Shown here piece by piece: positions 34,890-45,376 of a DNA stretch of 64,000 bases. The notes beneath the pieces are model-generated. The model worked only from the letters and a program-made list of their open reading frames with translations. It made no database searches and had not been told where the DNA came from. Source of the stretch: Podaxis mareebaensis (taxonomy: Eukaryota; Basidiomycota; Agaricomycetes; Agaricales; Agaricaceae); contig JAEUWP010000316.1 in the NCBI GenBank assembly GCA_018524725.1, positions 62,001 to 126,000 of the forward strand, in the 5' to 3' direction. The translations under genes and the position numbers were made by a program. Each line of letters starts with the position of its first letter. Positions within the stretch are counted from its first letter, which is position 1.

Positions 34890-35035
34890 TCGCCTCATGG
34901 CCAGAAGCATTCCTAAATTAGTACGCGCAAAATGGGTTCTTCGCTTAAGACCAGACTTGGAAGACAGGAACAGCGTTGGTGCTGTGCACAGTACGTAACA
35001 GTCCCTGTCTTGAGTGACACTACTTACAATGACGA
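34890..35035 (-). promoter_or_regulatory. Conserved upstream block of BTB9
   Basis: CACAGTACGTAAC ends near 34999, about 262 bp upstream of the start, preceded by ACTTGGAAGACAGGAACAG. This matches the order in the other three array members. Confidence 0.45.
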
Positions 35036-35691
35036 AATTCTACTTTGATAGCGGGAGATCAACGCGGGGGGCCAGAGCAGCGCTACGCCCGTGGGATTAT
35101 GTGGCGCAACAGTGGTTGTATTTTGAGCTTTAACCTGTACTTGAGCAAGGTTTCATCTGATATTTTCCGCGACAACTTACGAATCTTTCATAAGCGTCGT
35201 TCAATAGTTCCGGATAATTCCGGCTACAGAGGCCTTGCCCGGATATATAGAAACACGTCCGCTACGGGGCATCTCTTCAATGCACCCGCATGAAAGTGTG
35301 TCGATGATTGCGATAGGCAACATGAAACGCAGCTATAAGGGTGATTTTGTGGTGAACGTTGGCACGGTGCCACTTTGGTGAAAGAGGACCCGTGAAGGGC
35401 AGAGAAAAGCGAGACACGGCGATAGGGAAAGAAAGTGGGTGTTGGGCTGGGCAGGTCGTAGCGTGGGACAGAAGGACCAGTATTGGAAGTTGGAATGTTT
35501 GGGATGAGGAATAGATAATCGAGCTGTCTTCTGTGTTTTCAATCGATATCGTCTTCCGTCTAGTGAAAGAACTCGGGAGTTTGACTATTATTCCAAGAGT
35601 ATGTACGATATTGGGATACAAAAAATCAACTTATTATACCATGCACGAATGAATCTGCAGGGCAAAAGCCTGAGAAGCTTGACACCCAGTC
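35036..35691. other. Intergenic, no supported gene
   Basis: A minus frame at 35621-35277 has no family resemblance and no intron logic. It is treated as chance. Confidence 0.45.
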
Positions 35692-36756
35692 TTACACACT
35701 TACCCCATCCATCTGCACAATATGTGATTCATCCGCCTGGTCACTGGCCGGTTCCCGACCTCTAGCTTCTTCTCCGTCGCCCGCGACTTGTGTTCCACTC
35801 TCTCGAGCTAGGACCAGAGCCACTGCTATGTCTGATGCCGTTTCCGACTCCCAGTCGTTGCTGTGGTTGGGAGTCGTTGGATCTAAGCGAAGCAGCTAAT
35901 TGTGACGATGAACTCAATTAGATTAAGAAGGTTGAAACGAAGACCAACGAATCTTCACCTGAAGCTCTGAGCGTTTGGACTTCTTGATGAGTCAATTCAA
36001 AAGCAGTTGCAAAGATATCAAGCCTTCTTTCTTCCTCTGTCTGGTCAGTGCCGGAAGAACTGACTGATCGTGGAGCGCGGAGCATCTCTCGCGCCCTGAC
36101 GATGAGGTACAATGTACCAACGTCAAGGGAGCAGAATCCTTCGCGCTCCAGCATCTCCTCACGAGTGGCAAGCTCAAAATACAGAGGGAGGAGATAGTTT
36201 CGAGGAACGTTGTACTCCCGGTAAAGCTTCACCTTCTCAACGGCTTCCATTGGGAATGCATCGATATAAGAAATAGCTAGTTGCCGTATATCGGGACAAT
36301 CCCATTTAGTCGCCAGACGAAGAATTACAATCCATTGATCGAGAGTCGTCTCGTAGATACTATATTTGCTGATACCGGTATTAGTCTCGCGGGATTAACA
36401 ACAAAGGATGAAAGACATACGGGTTATAGAAGACCCAGAGGAACCTAGCAAAGTCTTCCGGATCCTCATCTACGACTAGAGGAATGGATTCGTGCGAGCC
36501 AGGTCGCCTTTGGTAGTCGCCCGGGGTCACTGGACCGGCGATCCTTCCTCTCCAATAGTTGGAATCACGAAGGAGAAAAAAGGCATGGACCCGGAAGAGC
36601 CTCTCCCCAGCCTGGGGCAGTTGACGTTCGTAAAGTAGCTTCTAGCAAAAAGGGTGATTACTTGCTCACTACAAGATGTAGGTCGCCGCCAGGAATCCAG
36701 TATTTATCGTGGCGGTAAAACGGGGAACCATTCACTCTCTGAATGTTTTGCGACAT
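35692..36756 (-). CDS. BTB/POZ protein with acidic tail (BTB10)
   Basis: Exons 36756-36670, 36611-36421, 36368-35945 and 35895-35692 give 301 aa. Signatures are DKYWIPGGDLHLV, ERLFRVHAFFLLRDSNYW to FARFLWVFYNP, and WIVILRLATKWDCPDIRQLA. The tail exon (LDPTTPNHSNDWESETASD) is acidic and ends HIVQMDGVSV. BTB8 has the same HIVQM word but then continues into a hydrophobic end, so the end of the family tail has diverged. First gene of the four-gene array. Confidence 0.78.
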
Positions 36757-36889
36757 GATGATCGAGTGTAAGATGGCCGCGGAAGAAAGAGACAGCCAGA
36801 GCAGCCGATAAGCTCTGGCTTTTAGCTGCAGGACTATCGCGCCTGCAGGCAAGTGTCTCGTCCTTCCGTGTAATCGCCTTCTATTTCTT

Positions 36890-37035
36890 TCGCCCCATGT
36901 CGGGTAGCATTCCTGAAGGGGCGTGCATGAGGCGGATTATTCTATGATGTTCCACTAAGCACTGGTTTTGGAAGGAAGTAGCATTGCCAGTGCTGCACAC
37001 ACGTAACATCCATTGTCTTCGGTTACAAGCACTGT
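36890..37035 (-). promoter_or_regulatory. Conserved upstream block of BTB10
   Basis: CACACACGTAAC ends at 37006, about 245 bp upstream of the start codon, preceded by TTTTGGAAGGAAGTAGCAT. Confidence 0.45.
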
Positions 37036-37040
37036 CGCCA

Positions 37041-38102
37041 TCTCAGCTGACGACCAAAGGCACGAGTTGGCCTAATACGGATGAGAAATGGCGTTCAAAG
37101 TCACTGAACTTACCTTCCATCCCACGGACTTTCAAGAACACTATGATTTACGCGTCCTCGTTTTTCGAACATAGTAAGATGTATGTGAAGGTGATCGATG
37201 GGCGCGATTCCAGGTTCATCCCGACCATGCAGACAACGTGTGACGGACGTCACGTCGCCTTGTAGCCGAACGCTTGAGGCCTTGAGGCTTCAGCGCTTCT
37301 TGAAGGACTGCCTCTCGTCCTACCTCCCATCAGACTCGTATCAGGGTACAACCGCCCCGTATGGCGAGGTCGGCTGTCAACGACCCCCCAAATCACTGTC
37401 CCCCCGCGCCCAAATCTATTTTTGACAGCGCGCAGCAGTACCTGCTGTCATGGAAGAAGTCCATGGGTTACCAGTAGTAGGTCCCTTGTGAAACCCTTCG
37501 GGCTTTTGAGGTGGCTCACGTGGCTCGCGGACGAGTCGCTTGCAACTGGTGTGTTGGAACTTAGCACAACTCAGACAACCTCTCCCTAGTCCTCACAGCT
37601 AGTTGTCTAAACCGCTATAGCTTGGTGGAATTCCTCGTTTCTGTCGCTAATGAGAGCCTCCGGTAATCTGTATCTGTGTAATTTGGTGCAGCGATCTGGA
37701 TTATCAGCCTGATTGCCGTGTTGCCGGGCGTTATTTTCGACAGTGCGCGGTAGAGGCGGCAGTCGCTGAAATACCCTTGGATTAGCCCCCCTGTGATCCC
37801 CTGAAGAGACAGAAGTTTGACGAAGGCCGTCTAAGAGGCCAACATCGACCCGGATTCGTCGCGTGCGATGATAGTGCACAAAAAACCTGAGTGGGAATCA
37901 TTTCCGGGATACGATAGTCTATGGCGCTCGAATTGAAGTTGAGGGCGTGTGCGTGGGATGGGGACTACAAAAGGGTAAGCTCTATGGAATCTGTGGAGAT
38001 AAGTGGACCGGTTCATTGCACAGATTGGATCCTATTCTTAACAAGCAGACGATATATACGACGAAATCAAGGTTGCACCCAACCGCTTTCCGTCCTGCAA
38101 GA
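37041..38102. other. Intergenic with a possible integrase scrap
   Basis: Minus 37879-37607 reads RLPEALISDRNEEFHQAI, which resembles the LP..I.SDR..F stretch of Ty3-type integrase. No other catalytic motif is present and the rest of the frame does not align with integrase order. At most a fragment; otherwise empty. Confidence 0.25.
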
Positions 38103-39945
38103 ATGCATTCTACTGGTGCGGAGCAGCGTCTTCTGCGCGATGGGCCTCTATCACCTCCCTCTTACGGGAGTTCAGACGACCACCACCACGACCATCACGA
38201 CCACCACGACCAGAATCATCACCATAATCCTCACTATGGCCATCACTATGGTCATCACTACGGCCACCACCACGGCCACCACCACGGTCACCACCACGGT
38301 CACCACCACGGCCACCACCACAGTCACCACCACGGCCACCACCACGGCCACCACCACGGTCACCACCACAGCCGCCACCACGGTCACCATGGCCACTACT
38401 ATGGGCATTATCATCATCTTCATCGCGAAGTACTCTACATCCCTCATACCCACCCTGTACCAGTAGTTGTACAGCCACAAACTCGCAACACGGTCGTGGT
38501 TACCAGACGGATGCATCGTGCCTTCTTCGGTGCCATCGCCTTCGTAATTACCATATACCTTCTCCTTGGCGCTCTTGCGATGAGCACGTCATGGTCACAG
38601 ACTAGGGTCACGAATACGGGCATGAGAAATCCCAGTGTACGTTCATCCATGAATTCCATGTAATTGACTGACAATCGTCTGCGTTAACAGCAGTGGACCG
38701 TTGTATCAGAGATTAACGGCACAGATTATCTGATTCCACAAGGAATCAATCTAACGTCGTGTGAGAAGTCGTTGAGGTACAGAGGCTCGAGCAGGACGAC
38801 TCTCCAGATCCCTTCATATTCTGATTCTGTTCTCCTGTTGGCGGATGGGCCTTGGCTCCGTGGATCAGTGCGACTGACCAGCACTACGGAACGGACAGAT
38901 TCCATCAAATTTTCCATTAGTCTTTCATCGCAACTTGGCAGGGAGATGAATACTATTGTATGCGCTCTTAAACGAGGGGACGGCGAACAAGGCCTCGGTA
39001 TTTTTGTAAGTGTCCCCGCACTTTTTGATTGGAAATGTGTTGAAATTGAGTATTCCCGTAGAACCCAGTATGGGAGAGGAGACGTGATAGCATCCACTAC
39101 GACGTCGTAGTCACATTCCCAGAGAACCATCCCGTCATTAGGCGCTTCGAATCTCGTACCTCACACTCCGTCTATGAGATCGACGATCTACAAGGCAAAG
39201 TCTTGTTCGAAGCACTGAAGCTAGAAGGTTCAATTGGTAATATTCGCTCCAAGGTGCGCCCAGGTCCTCTACCCAAAGGTTTCTAACCTAAAAGCTTTCA
39301 CAGTCCTTGTTTGCTCGGTGGGCAGATATCAAAGTCTCCGGTGGTCGCATTGATGGATATTTCAATGTCACCAATTACCTCAGGCTTGAGACGTATAACG
39401 GTCAGATCAACGTCGGCATTGATCTCAACCAGGCTCTCTTGGCTACTAGTGCATCCCTCTCGCTGATCACCGCCAATGCGTACGTTCACTACCCAACTAA
39501 GATAATATTATTTTCAACTAACACAACCTCTAGTGCACTTGGAGCCAAGATTCGCCTTCATGACCTTACCTCTCCAAAGGTTGCAATGCCTACGTTTGAC
39601 GTGACAGCCAAAACTTTGAACGGACCGTTGAATATTGTATTTGAAGAAGCTCCAGTCAACTCTAGGCTCTCTCTTCAAGCGGTAACATCTAACTCACCGG
39701 CTGAAGTATCCCTTGATCCGACGTTCGAAGGTCACTTCTTCCTGACTTCGAACATGATCAGTCCAGTGGTTCATCAGCGCTCTGGTACCATGGACCCCTT
39801 GGGTAAGGGAAGAGATCGTGTCTTGAAGTTTAGGAATTTGACGGGGCGTGTCGAGGGTGATGTTGGTTGGGGTAGTGTTTCAAGTACCAGGAAGGGGCAA
39901 GTATATGTGAGCGCAGCGAACGATATGGTGACTATGAATTTGTAA
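38103..39945 (+). CDS. Type II membrane protein, His-repeat N-terminus and DUF7330-like beta-rich ectodomain
   Basis: Exons 38103-38636, 38691-39005, 39062-39253, 39304-39479 and 39534-39945 give 542 aa. Residues 1-25 include GPLSPPSYGSSDD. Residues 26-110 are a His repeat (HHG and HHHGHHHG units, with HYGHHYG). One membrane helix follows at about 139-160 (AFFGAIAFVITIYLLLGALA). The remainder is beta-rich with VVSEINGTDYLIPQG, GDGEQGLGIF, VVVTFPENHPVIRRFE and repeated short strands with N-glycosylation sites. This matches my memory of agaricomycete proteins annotated DUF7330, adhesin-like. The His tract lies on the cytosolic side and could bind Zn or Ni (inference). The last intron is 54 nt and open in frame. 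Confidence 0.75.
38178..38400. repeat. Tandem CAC/CAT-rich repeat encoding His-His-Gly units
   Basis: Imperfect tandem copies of CACCACGGC/T and CACCACGGTCACCAC lie inside the first exon. Frame is kept throughout, so the tract is coding and prone to length change. Confidence 0.85.
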
Positions 39946-40286
39946 AGGGCTGTGTACGCTGATATAAAGGCTCCTGACGTGCAAATCTTAATGCTGAGCG
40001 TTATCAAAATCAGGAAAGAAAATCCTTCCGAAGCAAAGGCGTATGATAATGAGCATTGCTATTAATGTAGTATGATATATATCAGCGAAAGGTACCAAGG
40101 TAGTGGGATCTGACCACGAATCTCTGACTTCAGTCATAAGTCGAATTATGCGTTTCTACACTCCAGGAACTTCTTGCAGGTAAAAAGTTCTCTGATAAGA
40201 AGCGCGTGTGAGTGCGTAGCTGGAATGAGAAGGGTTGATGAAGGGTATGTTGAAGAAACCATGGCAGAGATCTTGGGATATCTAAG
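39946..40286. other. Intergenic, possible missing 5' exon of the next fragment
   Basis: No start codon or signal peptide could be joined convincingly to the fragment that follows. Confidence 0.4.
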
Positions 40287-40572
40287 TCAGCTTCATCAGA
40301 TGGACGTGGTGGTGGTCACATAATTACTATCTCAGCCGGCCAACCATTCTCTGGTAGGACACAAGGCAATGGAACAGGATGCCAAATTTATGGTTCAAAG
40401 TATGTCTCCAGCTAGCTTGGTAGTGTTGCTGTGAGAGTCGACTCTCAACTGCAGGTGTTATGGAAGTGGCTATCCTGGAATTTCAGAGCACACTGTCATT
40501 GGTTGCAGCTTCCCGTTCTACTTTTTGCCAATAACTTGGGGTGGCATACCTGGCTTAGGGGCTATACAGTAA
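40287..40572 (+). pseudogene. Fragment of an agaricomycete SGYPG/FPFYF-type protein
   Basis: Two exons, 40287-40399 and 40455-40572, read GRGGGHIITISAGQPFSGRT, then QIYGSKCYGSGYPG and CSFPFYFLPITWGG, and stop soon after. The words ITIS-GQPF-GRT, YGSGYPG and FPFYFWPI-WGG belong to a conserved family of unknown function that I recall from Agaricomycetes, in which the protein normally continues for hundreds of residues. Here the N-terminal exon is missing and the C-terminus is cut after GLGAIQ. The intron still splices in frame (GTATGT to CAG), so the truncation may be recent, or a short product may be made. Confidence 0.5.
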
Positions 40573-40753
40573 CTCAATACCTCAGCTGAAGTGTGTTTTG
40601 AAACTGGAACTCATTCCCATTGTTAGAACCCCATGATATCTTGTTTAGTATAGTGAGTTAAAAGTACCCAAAAGGGTCCCCCAAACTAGTACAGCCTAGG
40701 CAAGAGTAACTATTTATTTCCCAAGTTCAAGCTAAGTCATCTGCACCTGCAAA

Positions 40754-41168
40754 TTAACTAATTTTCAGGCTACGTTCCTCTCCAATCCGAGCCACACATG
40801 CCCCTGCGGGAATTGGGCCCAGGTATACACCACGACAGCCGATATCACTAATCAGACACACCAAGTTCATGAGTGATTACTAATGTGTTGGAAGAGTCTT
40901 GAGCCCACCTGTAGGCACCAACATGGCCCGTGTCTCCCAGGGTGCCGATTCGATAAGAGCGAGTACTTGCTCCAATATCACCACAAGAACCAGTCGCAAG
41001 TATACGGACAGATATGAGACTCAGACAAGTGGCATCTGCATATTCATACAGCTATAGTAGCAAGAATCAAGCTCAGTTTTGCCTAATTCAAATAGTCCAG
41101 CTCACCCTATAGTCAACTGCAAAGATGGGGGTAGCAAGTGCGAAAGCCAAGAAGGCAGCGAGCTTCAT
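40754..41168 (-). CDS. Small secreted protein, 99 aa (copy 2)
   Basis: Exons 41168-41106 (signal peptide MKLAAFLAFALATPIFA), 41051-40909 and 40847-40754 give 99 aa. Exon sizes (63/143/94) and phases match copy 1 at 10899. Mature sequence begins VDYR, then LYEYADATCLSL, a TGSC word, DIGASTRSY, and in exon 3 SDIGCRG and PAGACVARIGEERS. Compared with copy 1 the first and fourth cysteines of exon 2 are lost and one is gained in exon 3, so disulfide pairing must differ. No recognised family. A shared upstream block lies 220-300 bp before the ATG. Confidence 0.7.
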
Positions 41169-41301
41169 TCTGCTGGTAGTGCTGTGATATGTGGAGTCAA
41201 TTCTGGTTCTGGGGGAAGCATTCGTAGGCTCTGGACTCTTAAATGCATTCAAAGAGGCGCCTATGTGACCCACTCAGTGAATAAATGGAGATTAACTGCT
41301 T

Positions 41302-41465
41302 CAGTTCTAAGCCTTTTCTTTGCTTTTGGTCCACCTCGGGCAGAAGGACTTCACTGTAGGTAATGTGGTTCTTCTCAAACACACAACTTTGCATCACATT
41401 ACCTACGGCGAACTCTTCTGCCCGAGGTGGACCAGAAGCAAAGACAAGGCTCGGAACCGAATAGG
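41302..41465. repeat. Imperfect palindrome built from the shared upstream block
   Basis: The arm 41302-41367 and the arm 41400-41465 are inverted copies of the same roughly 65-bp block (TTTGCTTTTGGTCCACCTCG against the complement of CGAGGTGGACCAGAAGCAAA), about 85 percent alike by eye, with a loop of about 32 bp. The arm at 41400-41465 has the same orientation relative to the 99-aa gene as the block at 10650-10740 has to its gene. Confidence 0.75.
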
Positions 41466-41469
41466 AAGA

Positions 41470-42105
41470 GATTTGTGATAGTGGCCTCCCACTCAGGGTG
41501 CCCATAATCATCACCAACCTGAGCCGAACCATAGGCTAGCACTTCGGTGGTCTAGTCAGAGTTGAGCCTGTGCGCAATGAGTCCTGCCCTCAGGGCCTCT
41601 CAATGTATGCTCGGCTTGATGAATATGGGGTCTCAGACCGATGCTCTCTGCATTTATTGAAGGACTGTCTCAAGAACTCAATACTTTCATACTGGAAAAT
41701 AAGCTGGCGTTGATTCTGCCTTGCTACTAGTTCTTGCCTCATTACCCTCTCTTGATATCTTCTGGAAGAAAAGTACAAGTGCCATTACCTATAAGGCACT
41801 CTGGGCGATCATTCCAACTTACACTACTCACTGTAGACAATGCCGAAAACATCGCCACCAAAGATGAGGGGTTGCCATTCTCGGACGGCCTCACCTAACA
41901 ATATTGCACGGGAAGCCGCAGTTCTGCGCTAGCACTGACTGATAGCTGAGAAAACAACGGCTATCATATTATCAACCAGGCATCTTGTTCGGGTCCTTGG
42001 GCTCCGGGCCCTTGCACGGCTTTTGATGCATACTCACTTCTTCCATTCACCTCAGAATCCCGAGATTCCCATATCACAAGCTGATGTCATATCGACAGCT
42101 ACCAT
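41470..42105. other. Intergenic, no supported gene
   Basis: Separates the 99-aa gene from the first repeat module. Nothing recognisable. Confidence 0.45.
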
Positions 42106-42189
42106 GTCCATCATGCTCCAAGACACGATGACAATTCAAGCAGCATAACGGAACGGTGAGTAAATGCAGATTTGACGTTTTACTAGAAT

Positions 42190-42468
42190 TTAACTTCTCG
42201 CGAATTCACAAGTAGCATCATTAGGTTTAGCAAGGGGGGAAATAGACATCTGGCCGAGCACCAGATACGACATGCAGAGGAAACGAAGTCCTTCTATAAT
42301 TATTCGAATTGCCCAACTCTGGGCTATCAATGTATGGAACACGCTAGAATATGCTGCCCATCTCATCTGACCAGCAAGTATGTACCAGCAGGGTTGCCGC
42401 AAAGAGATGGCCACCAATGCCAAAATGGCGACAACGCCAGAGCCCGTTTCCGTCAGGATGAAGTCCAA
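42190..42468 (-). pseudogene. Membrane-protein fragment in repeat module
   Basis: A 92-aa frame with two hydrophobic segments (GVVAILALVAISL and RIIIEGLRFLCMSYLVLGQM). Parts recur in module B (RRTSFSLHVVSGARPD in a shifted frame) and module A (FILRWIPKLGFRCMSYLVFGEM). It may be the 3' end of a lost multi-span membrane protein gene carried along by the duplication. No start or upstream domain is left. Confidence 0.3.
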
Positions 42469-42944
42469 TAGTCGACGATTCGCGATTTTTTACAGGGTAG
42501 TGGTTTTCTACCGACTCAATGGTAGAAATCAGCGCATTCCAAGGAATAAGCCAGGTATCCACCTCACAAGCCCCTGGAATAATAGGTCATATACTTTGAT
42601 TACACTTTGAGGCTGACTACCAGCAAGCCGAGTGCTGCAACTGGTAAGGAAAGGAAGCAGGCGCGAATATTTATGCCGCGTGATAAATTACGGGAATACC
42701 GGAAATATTGGGAATACGACCCACCGTCCAACGGTCGGCGCCTACCAGCGCGACACCTACTTCGCACCAAACCCCTCCATAATAATATTGTCATTCACAA
42801 CATTTTCCACCCACCCACATCTAATTCAATGGCTACGTGGTGAGGCACCATTCCCATTTCCTCACGTTGTCGTTTGCCAAACTTGCCCATCACACCTAGG
42901 CACTAGACTTACATTGAGGATTGCATAGTCCAGCCGAAATAAGG

Positions 42945-43600
42945 CTATACCTTCACTTTCCCGGTCCACCGTCCATCCCCAGACCTCCTTGCGAACATCA
43001 GGTACGTCTCACGCCCAATGACACCGAGTACGATTCTTTCAAACGACTTTTTAAACCTCGCATCCTCTCCATACCCTCCTTCATGGTAGCGCAAATTTTT
43101 ACTTCCATTTCTGCTTCTGAGTCGACTTAAACTCGGCCGAGAGCTCATGGATGTCTCTGTTTATGAATCCACCATTTTCTGTGGTTGAGTGAGGATATAC
43201 ATTTCGTATGAATGTATCTAGTCTCCGTTGTCGTCACGAAAGACGAGGAGGGACGACATGTGAATAGTGGTCATTGCTTCTACTGGTGATGATACTGCGG
43301 TTGCATGTGTGGCACTGTTGTCCAGCAGGTGATGCGCGAGTTGTATGGAGCATTGACAAACAGTAACTGACTCTTACTACAGCAAGTATCATTCCTTTTT
43401 GTGTGAGAATAAGAAGGAAGGGCGAGAAGGGACACATGTGGAGCATATACTTACCTACTCGCCCAAGGACCCCCTCCAGGACTATTTGCGGATGCGAATT
43501 TATCACTCCAGCCGCACGGCTAACCAGCTCCCTGTGTTCCACCAAAGTCGCTAGTGCACAGTGTAGGCTGGGCTCGGAAGCGAATTTGTCGACGGGCTAT
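42945..43600 (-). pseudogene. PARG-domain pseudogene 1
   Basis: Pieces match the intact gene at 49215-50262 in the right order on the minus strand. The region around 43545-43490 matches the VGVLNFASA..PGGG motif but with a one-base frame break. 43340-43240 reads SPAGQQCHTCNRSI and DHYSHVVPP against CPVGQQFYTYNHSI and DGYYSHAMI. 43090-42950 reads ARFKKSFERIVLGVIGRETY against SRFGRSFERVVFGVIGHETY. Frames are broken and the N-terminal half is not recoverable. It cannot encode an enzyme. Confidence 0.75.
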
Positions 43601-44336
43601 CATGCAATCCCTGTTGTTGATGTCTCTACCGCTCAGGTCCTCGGCTTTGCCACAAGATATGCCCTTTCCGGTTTCGACTTAGGCCAAGAGAAAAGGACAG
43701 AAGCAGGTTTACACCAGAGCGTCTGCATCCGCAAGTTCTCCAGGTTCTTTCGAGGGTCGATTCATCCACTTAGTGTGGAGCGCATTGGCGCGTTTCAAAG
43801 CCTTCATTGTCCTTCGGCAGTCTTCATCCCGGGAGATCTTTATTCCCATTCATAAGGCCGGGAGACGCACCGTGTCAACGACGAAGGCAAAGAACCAGCA
43901 AAGAATTATCGAAGATTGAGCGCTCGTTGTCGGTATCTGCATCATCGGATCAGGTTTCTGTGCCACGTGATGGGTAAGGGGAGAAAGTGAGCAGAGGCGG
44001 AGATTGAATTGCTCAACAAGTGACAAGACACTAGGACGATGTGCTTCCTGGTAATTATTTTATTTCTAGCAAGCTCTTGTCAGTAGTTCAATCGAGCTCA
44101 GTTGAAGGACAGGATTCCATGTTTCAGGCGCCATGTCATTCCTGTTAGCATTCTCAACCTTCTCTCTCATACCGTAGAGCCGTCTGATAAATCAAACAAC
44201 ATAATGTCTTTGATTCACAAAAACAATACAATTACAAAATCCATTTTACTGCTTTCCTTCTTTCTGAATACAACGTCCACTCAATCATCCAAGACTGCCA
44301 ATACAAAGCAAAGTGCCATTTGATTCGGGAAGTTCC

Positions 44337-44534
44337 TCATTGCGGAGTACAACAGGTCCAGCACCCGTTGCTATACGAGGGGAACGAACCCCGTGCGCAG
44401 TCTGGCTTCTCCAAATAGCAAATAAGCAGGCAGACAGGTGGCTTCTTGTACCCGGCCTCAGGCACCGGGTTGGATCTGGTGAGCGCCGTGAGGGCGAAGA
44501 GGACAGTGAATGATGCGAATATCTTCAAGTTCAT
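44337..44534 (-). CDS. Secreted cysteine-rich peptide 1 (CWTCC family)
   Basis: A 65-aa single-exon CDS. A signal peptide of about 21 residues (MNLKIFASFTVLFALTALTR) is followed by the family word NPVP, then C-x3-C-x6-C-x11-C-x2-C-C (VCLLIC, EKPDC, GCWTCC) and the end TPQ. Six cysteines suit three disulfides in a compact secreted peptide. A splice-acceptor-like CTTTCAG sits 9 bp before the ATG, as in the other three copies, pointing to an intron in the 5' leader. The leader's donor is less clear here. A TATA-like TATAAAA lies at 44785-44779. Function unknown; effector, defence peptide and signal are all possible. Confidence 0.75.
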   Translation of the reverse strand: MNLKIFASFTVLFALTALTRSNPVPEAGYKKPPVCLLICYLEKPDCARGSFPSYSNGCWTCCTPQ

Positions 44535-44889
44535 TGTGTACACTGAAAGGATGAGTTGGGTCAGTAAATCGCATGGGAACGGAGTGCCGGAGACGTTTAC
44601 GAGGTGGTATAACGTGCCCCCAACTTTCGGTTCGGGTGTCGACTCAGGTTAAAAACAAGTCTGTCAGAATCCACATGAGTGTTGATATCCAGCAAGGCTT
44701 AGACTTGCTCACTCACGAACGGCTGGTGGATTGAACACCTGGATGTGGGCTTCAAGCTTCATTTAGGCATTCCCCCTGTTTTATAGACCGCCAGGAGAGA
44801 CTTGGTTATGATTTTGTCACCCTGCTGCGGAGATGTCGCGAACTCCTCATCAATCGTGGAGAATCAAAGCCTATTAGGACACCGGTAGG

Positions 44890-45000
44890 CATCTACACAT
44901 GACGCGCAACCAAACCCAGGCTTGAGGACCCAGCGATCAATGAAATACAACGGTCATAATGCGTTGTCCGCGTCATTACCGAAGGGTTAGGCTGTGTACG
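44890..45000 (-). promoter_or_regulatory. Conserved block upstream of peptide 1
   Basis: Words such as CCCAGCGATCAATGAAAT and ACGGTCATAATGCG recur at a similar distance (about 350-460 bp) upstream of peptides 3 and 4. Confidence 0.45.
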
Positions 45001-45376
45001 AAACTGGACATACATTGTCCGAAACAAGCTCTATCTTTTGGCTGGAGGTTGGTGTGAACTTACCATTAACATTCGGCCTCGTAATACAGAATAACTCTTT
45101 CAAAGCACATAAACCTGCACCACACCGTCCACAACCAAGCCCTGTCGCCGTTCGTCCAAGCCCTTGAGTCACACGCCACTAGCTGATGCCGCATTCACAC
45201 CAACTACATGCGTCAAACTCCAAAACACGATAGCATTTCAAGTAGCATAGCTGAACGGTGGCTACATATTTCGACAGATGTCCTGGAATCTCAGCGTCTC
45301 TTGAATTCACAAGGAGCATGGGTTTGACAAAACATGACAAAAACATCAACGGTAGCCTTCCAATCCCTTCCGCAAA

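Larger units (their letters stand above)
42110..43900. repeat. Segmental module C (oldest, decayed)
   Basis: Matches module B in order. 42110-42230 pairs with 45215-45320 (CTCCAAGACACGAT, TTCAAGCAGCATAACGGAAC). 42245-42370 pairs with 45925-46050 (TCTGGCCGAGCACCAGATAC). 42430-42640 pairs with 46100-46310 (TGGTAGAAATCAG, GACTACCAGC). The PARG remnants follow. Module B has a 600-bp segment with peptide gene 2 between the first two blocks, and module C does not. Confidence 0.75.

Noticed and set aside
35277..35621. Minus-strand frame of 114 codons between BTB9 and BTB10
   Set aside because: No similarity to neighbours, no domain, and biased composition; probably chance.
37607..37879. Ty3-type integrase domain
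   Set aside because: Only a short LPEALISDR-like word fits. Upstream integrase motifs are absent and the order is not reproduced, so it is kept only as a possible scrap.
38178..38400. Regular repeat suggesting a CRISPR or satellite array
   Set aside because: Units are short, continuous and in frame with a protein; no spacers. It encodes the His-rich tract.
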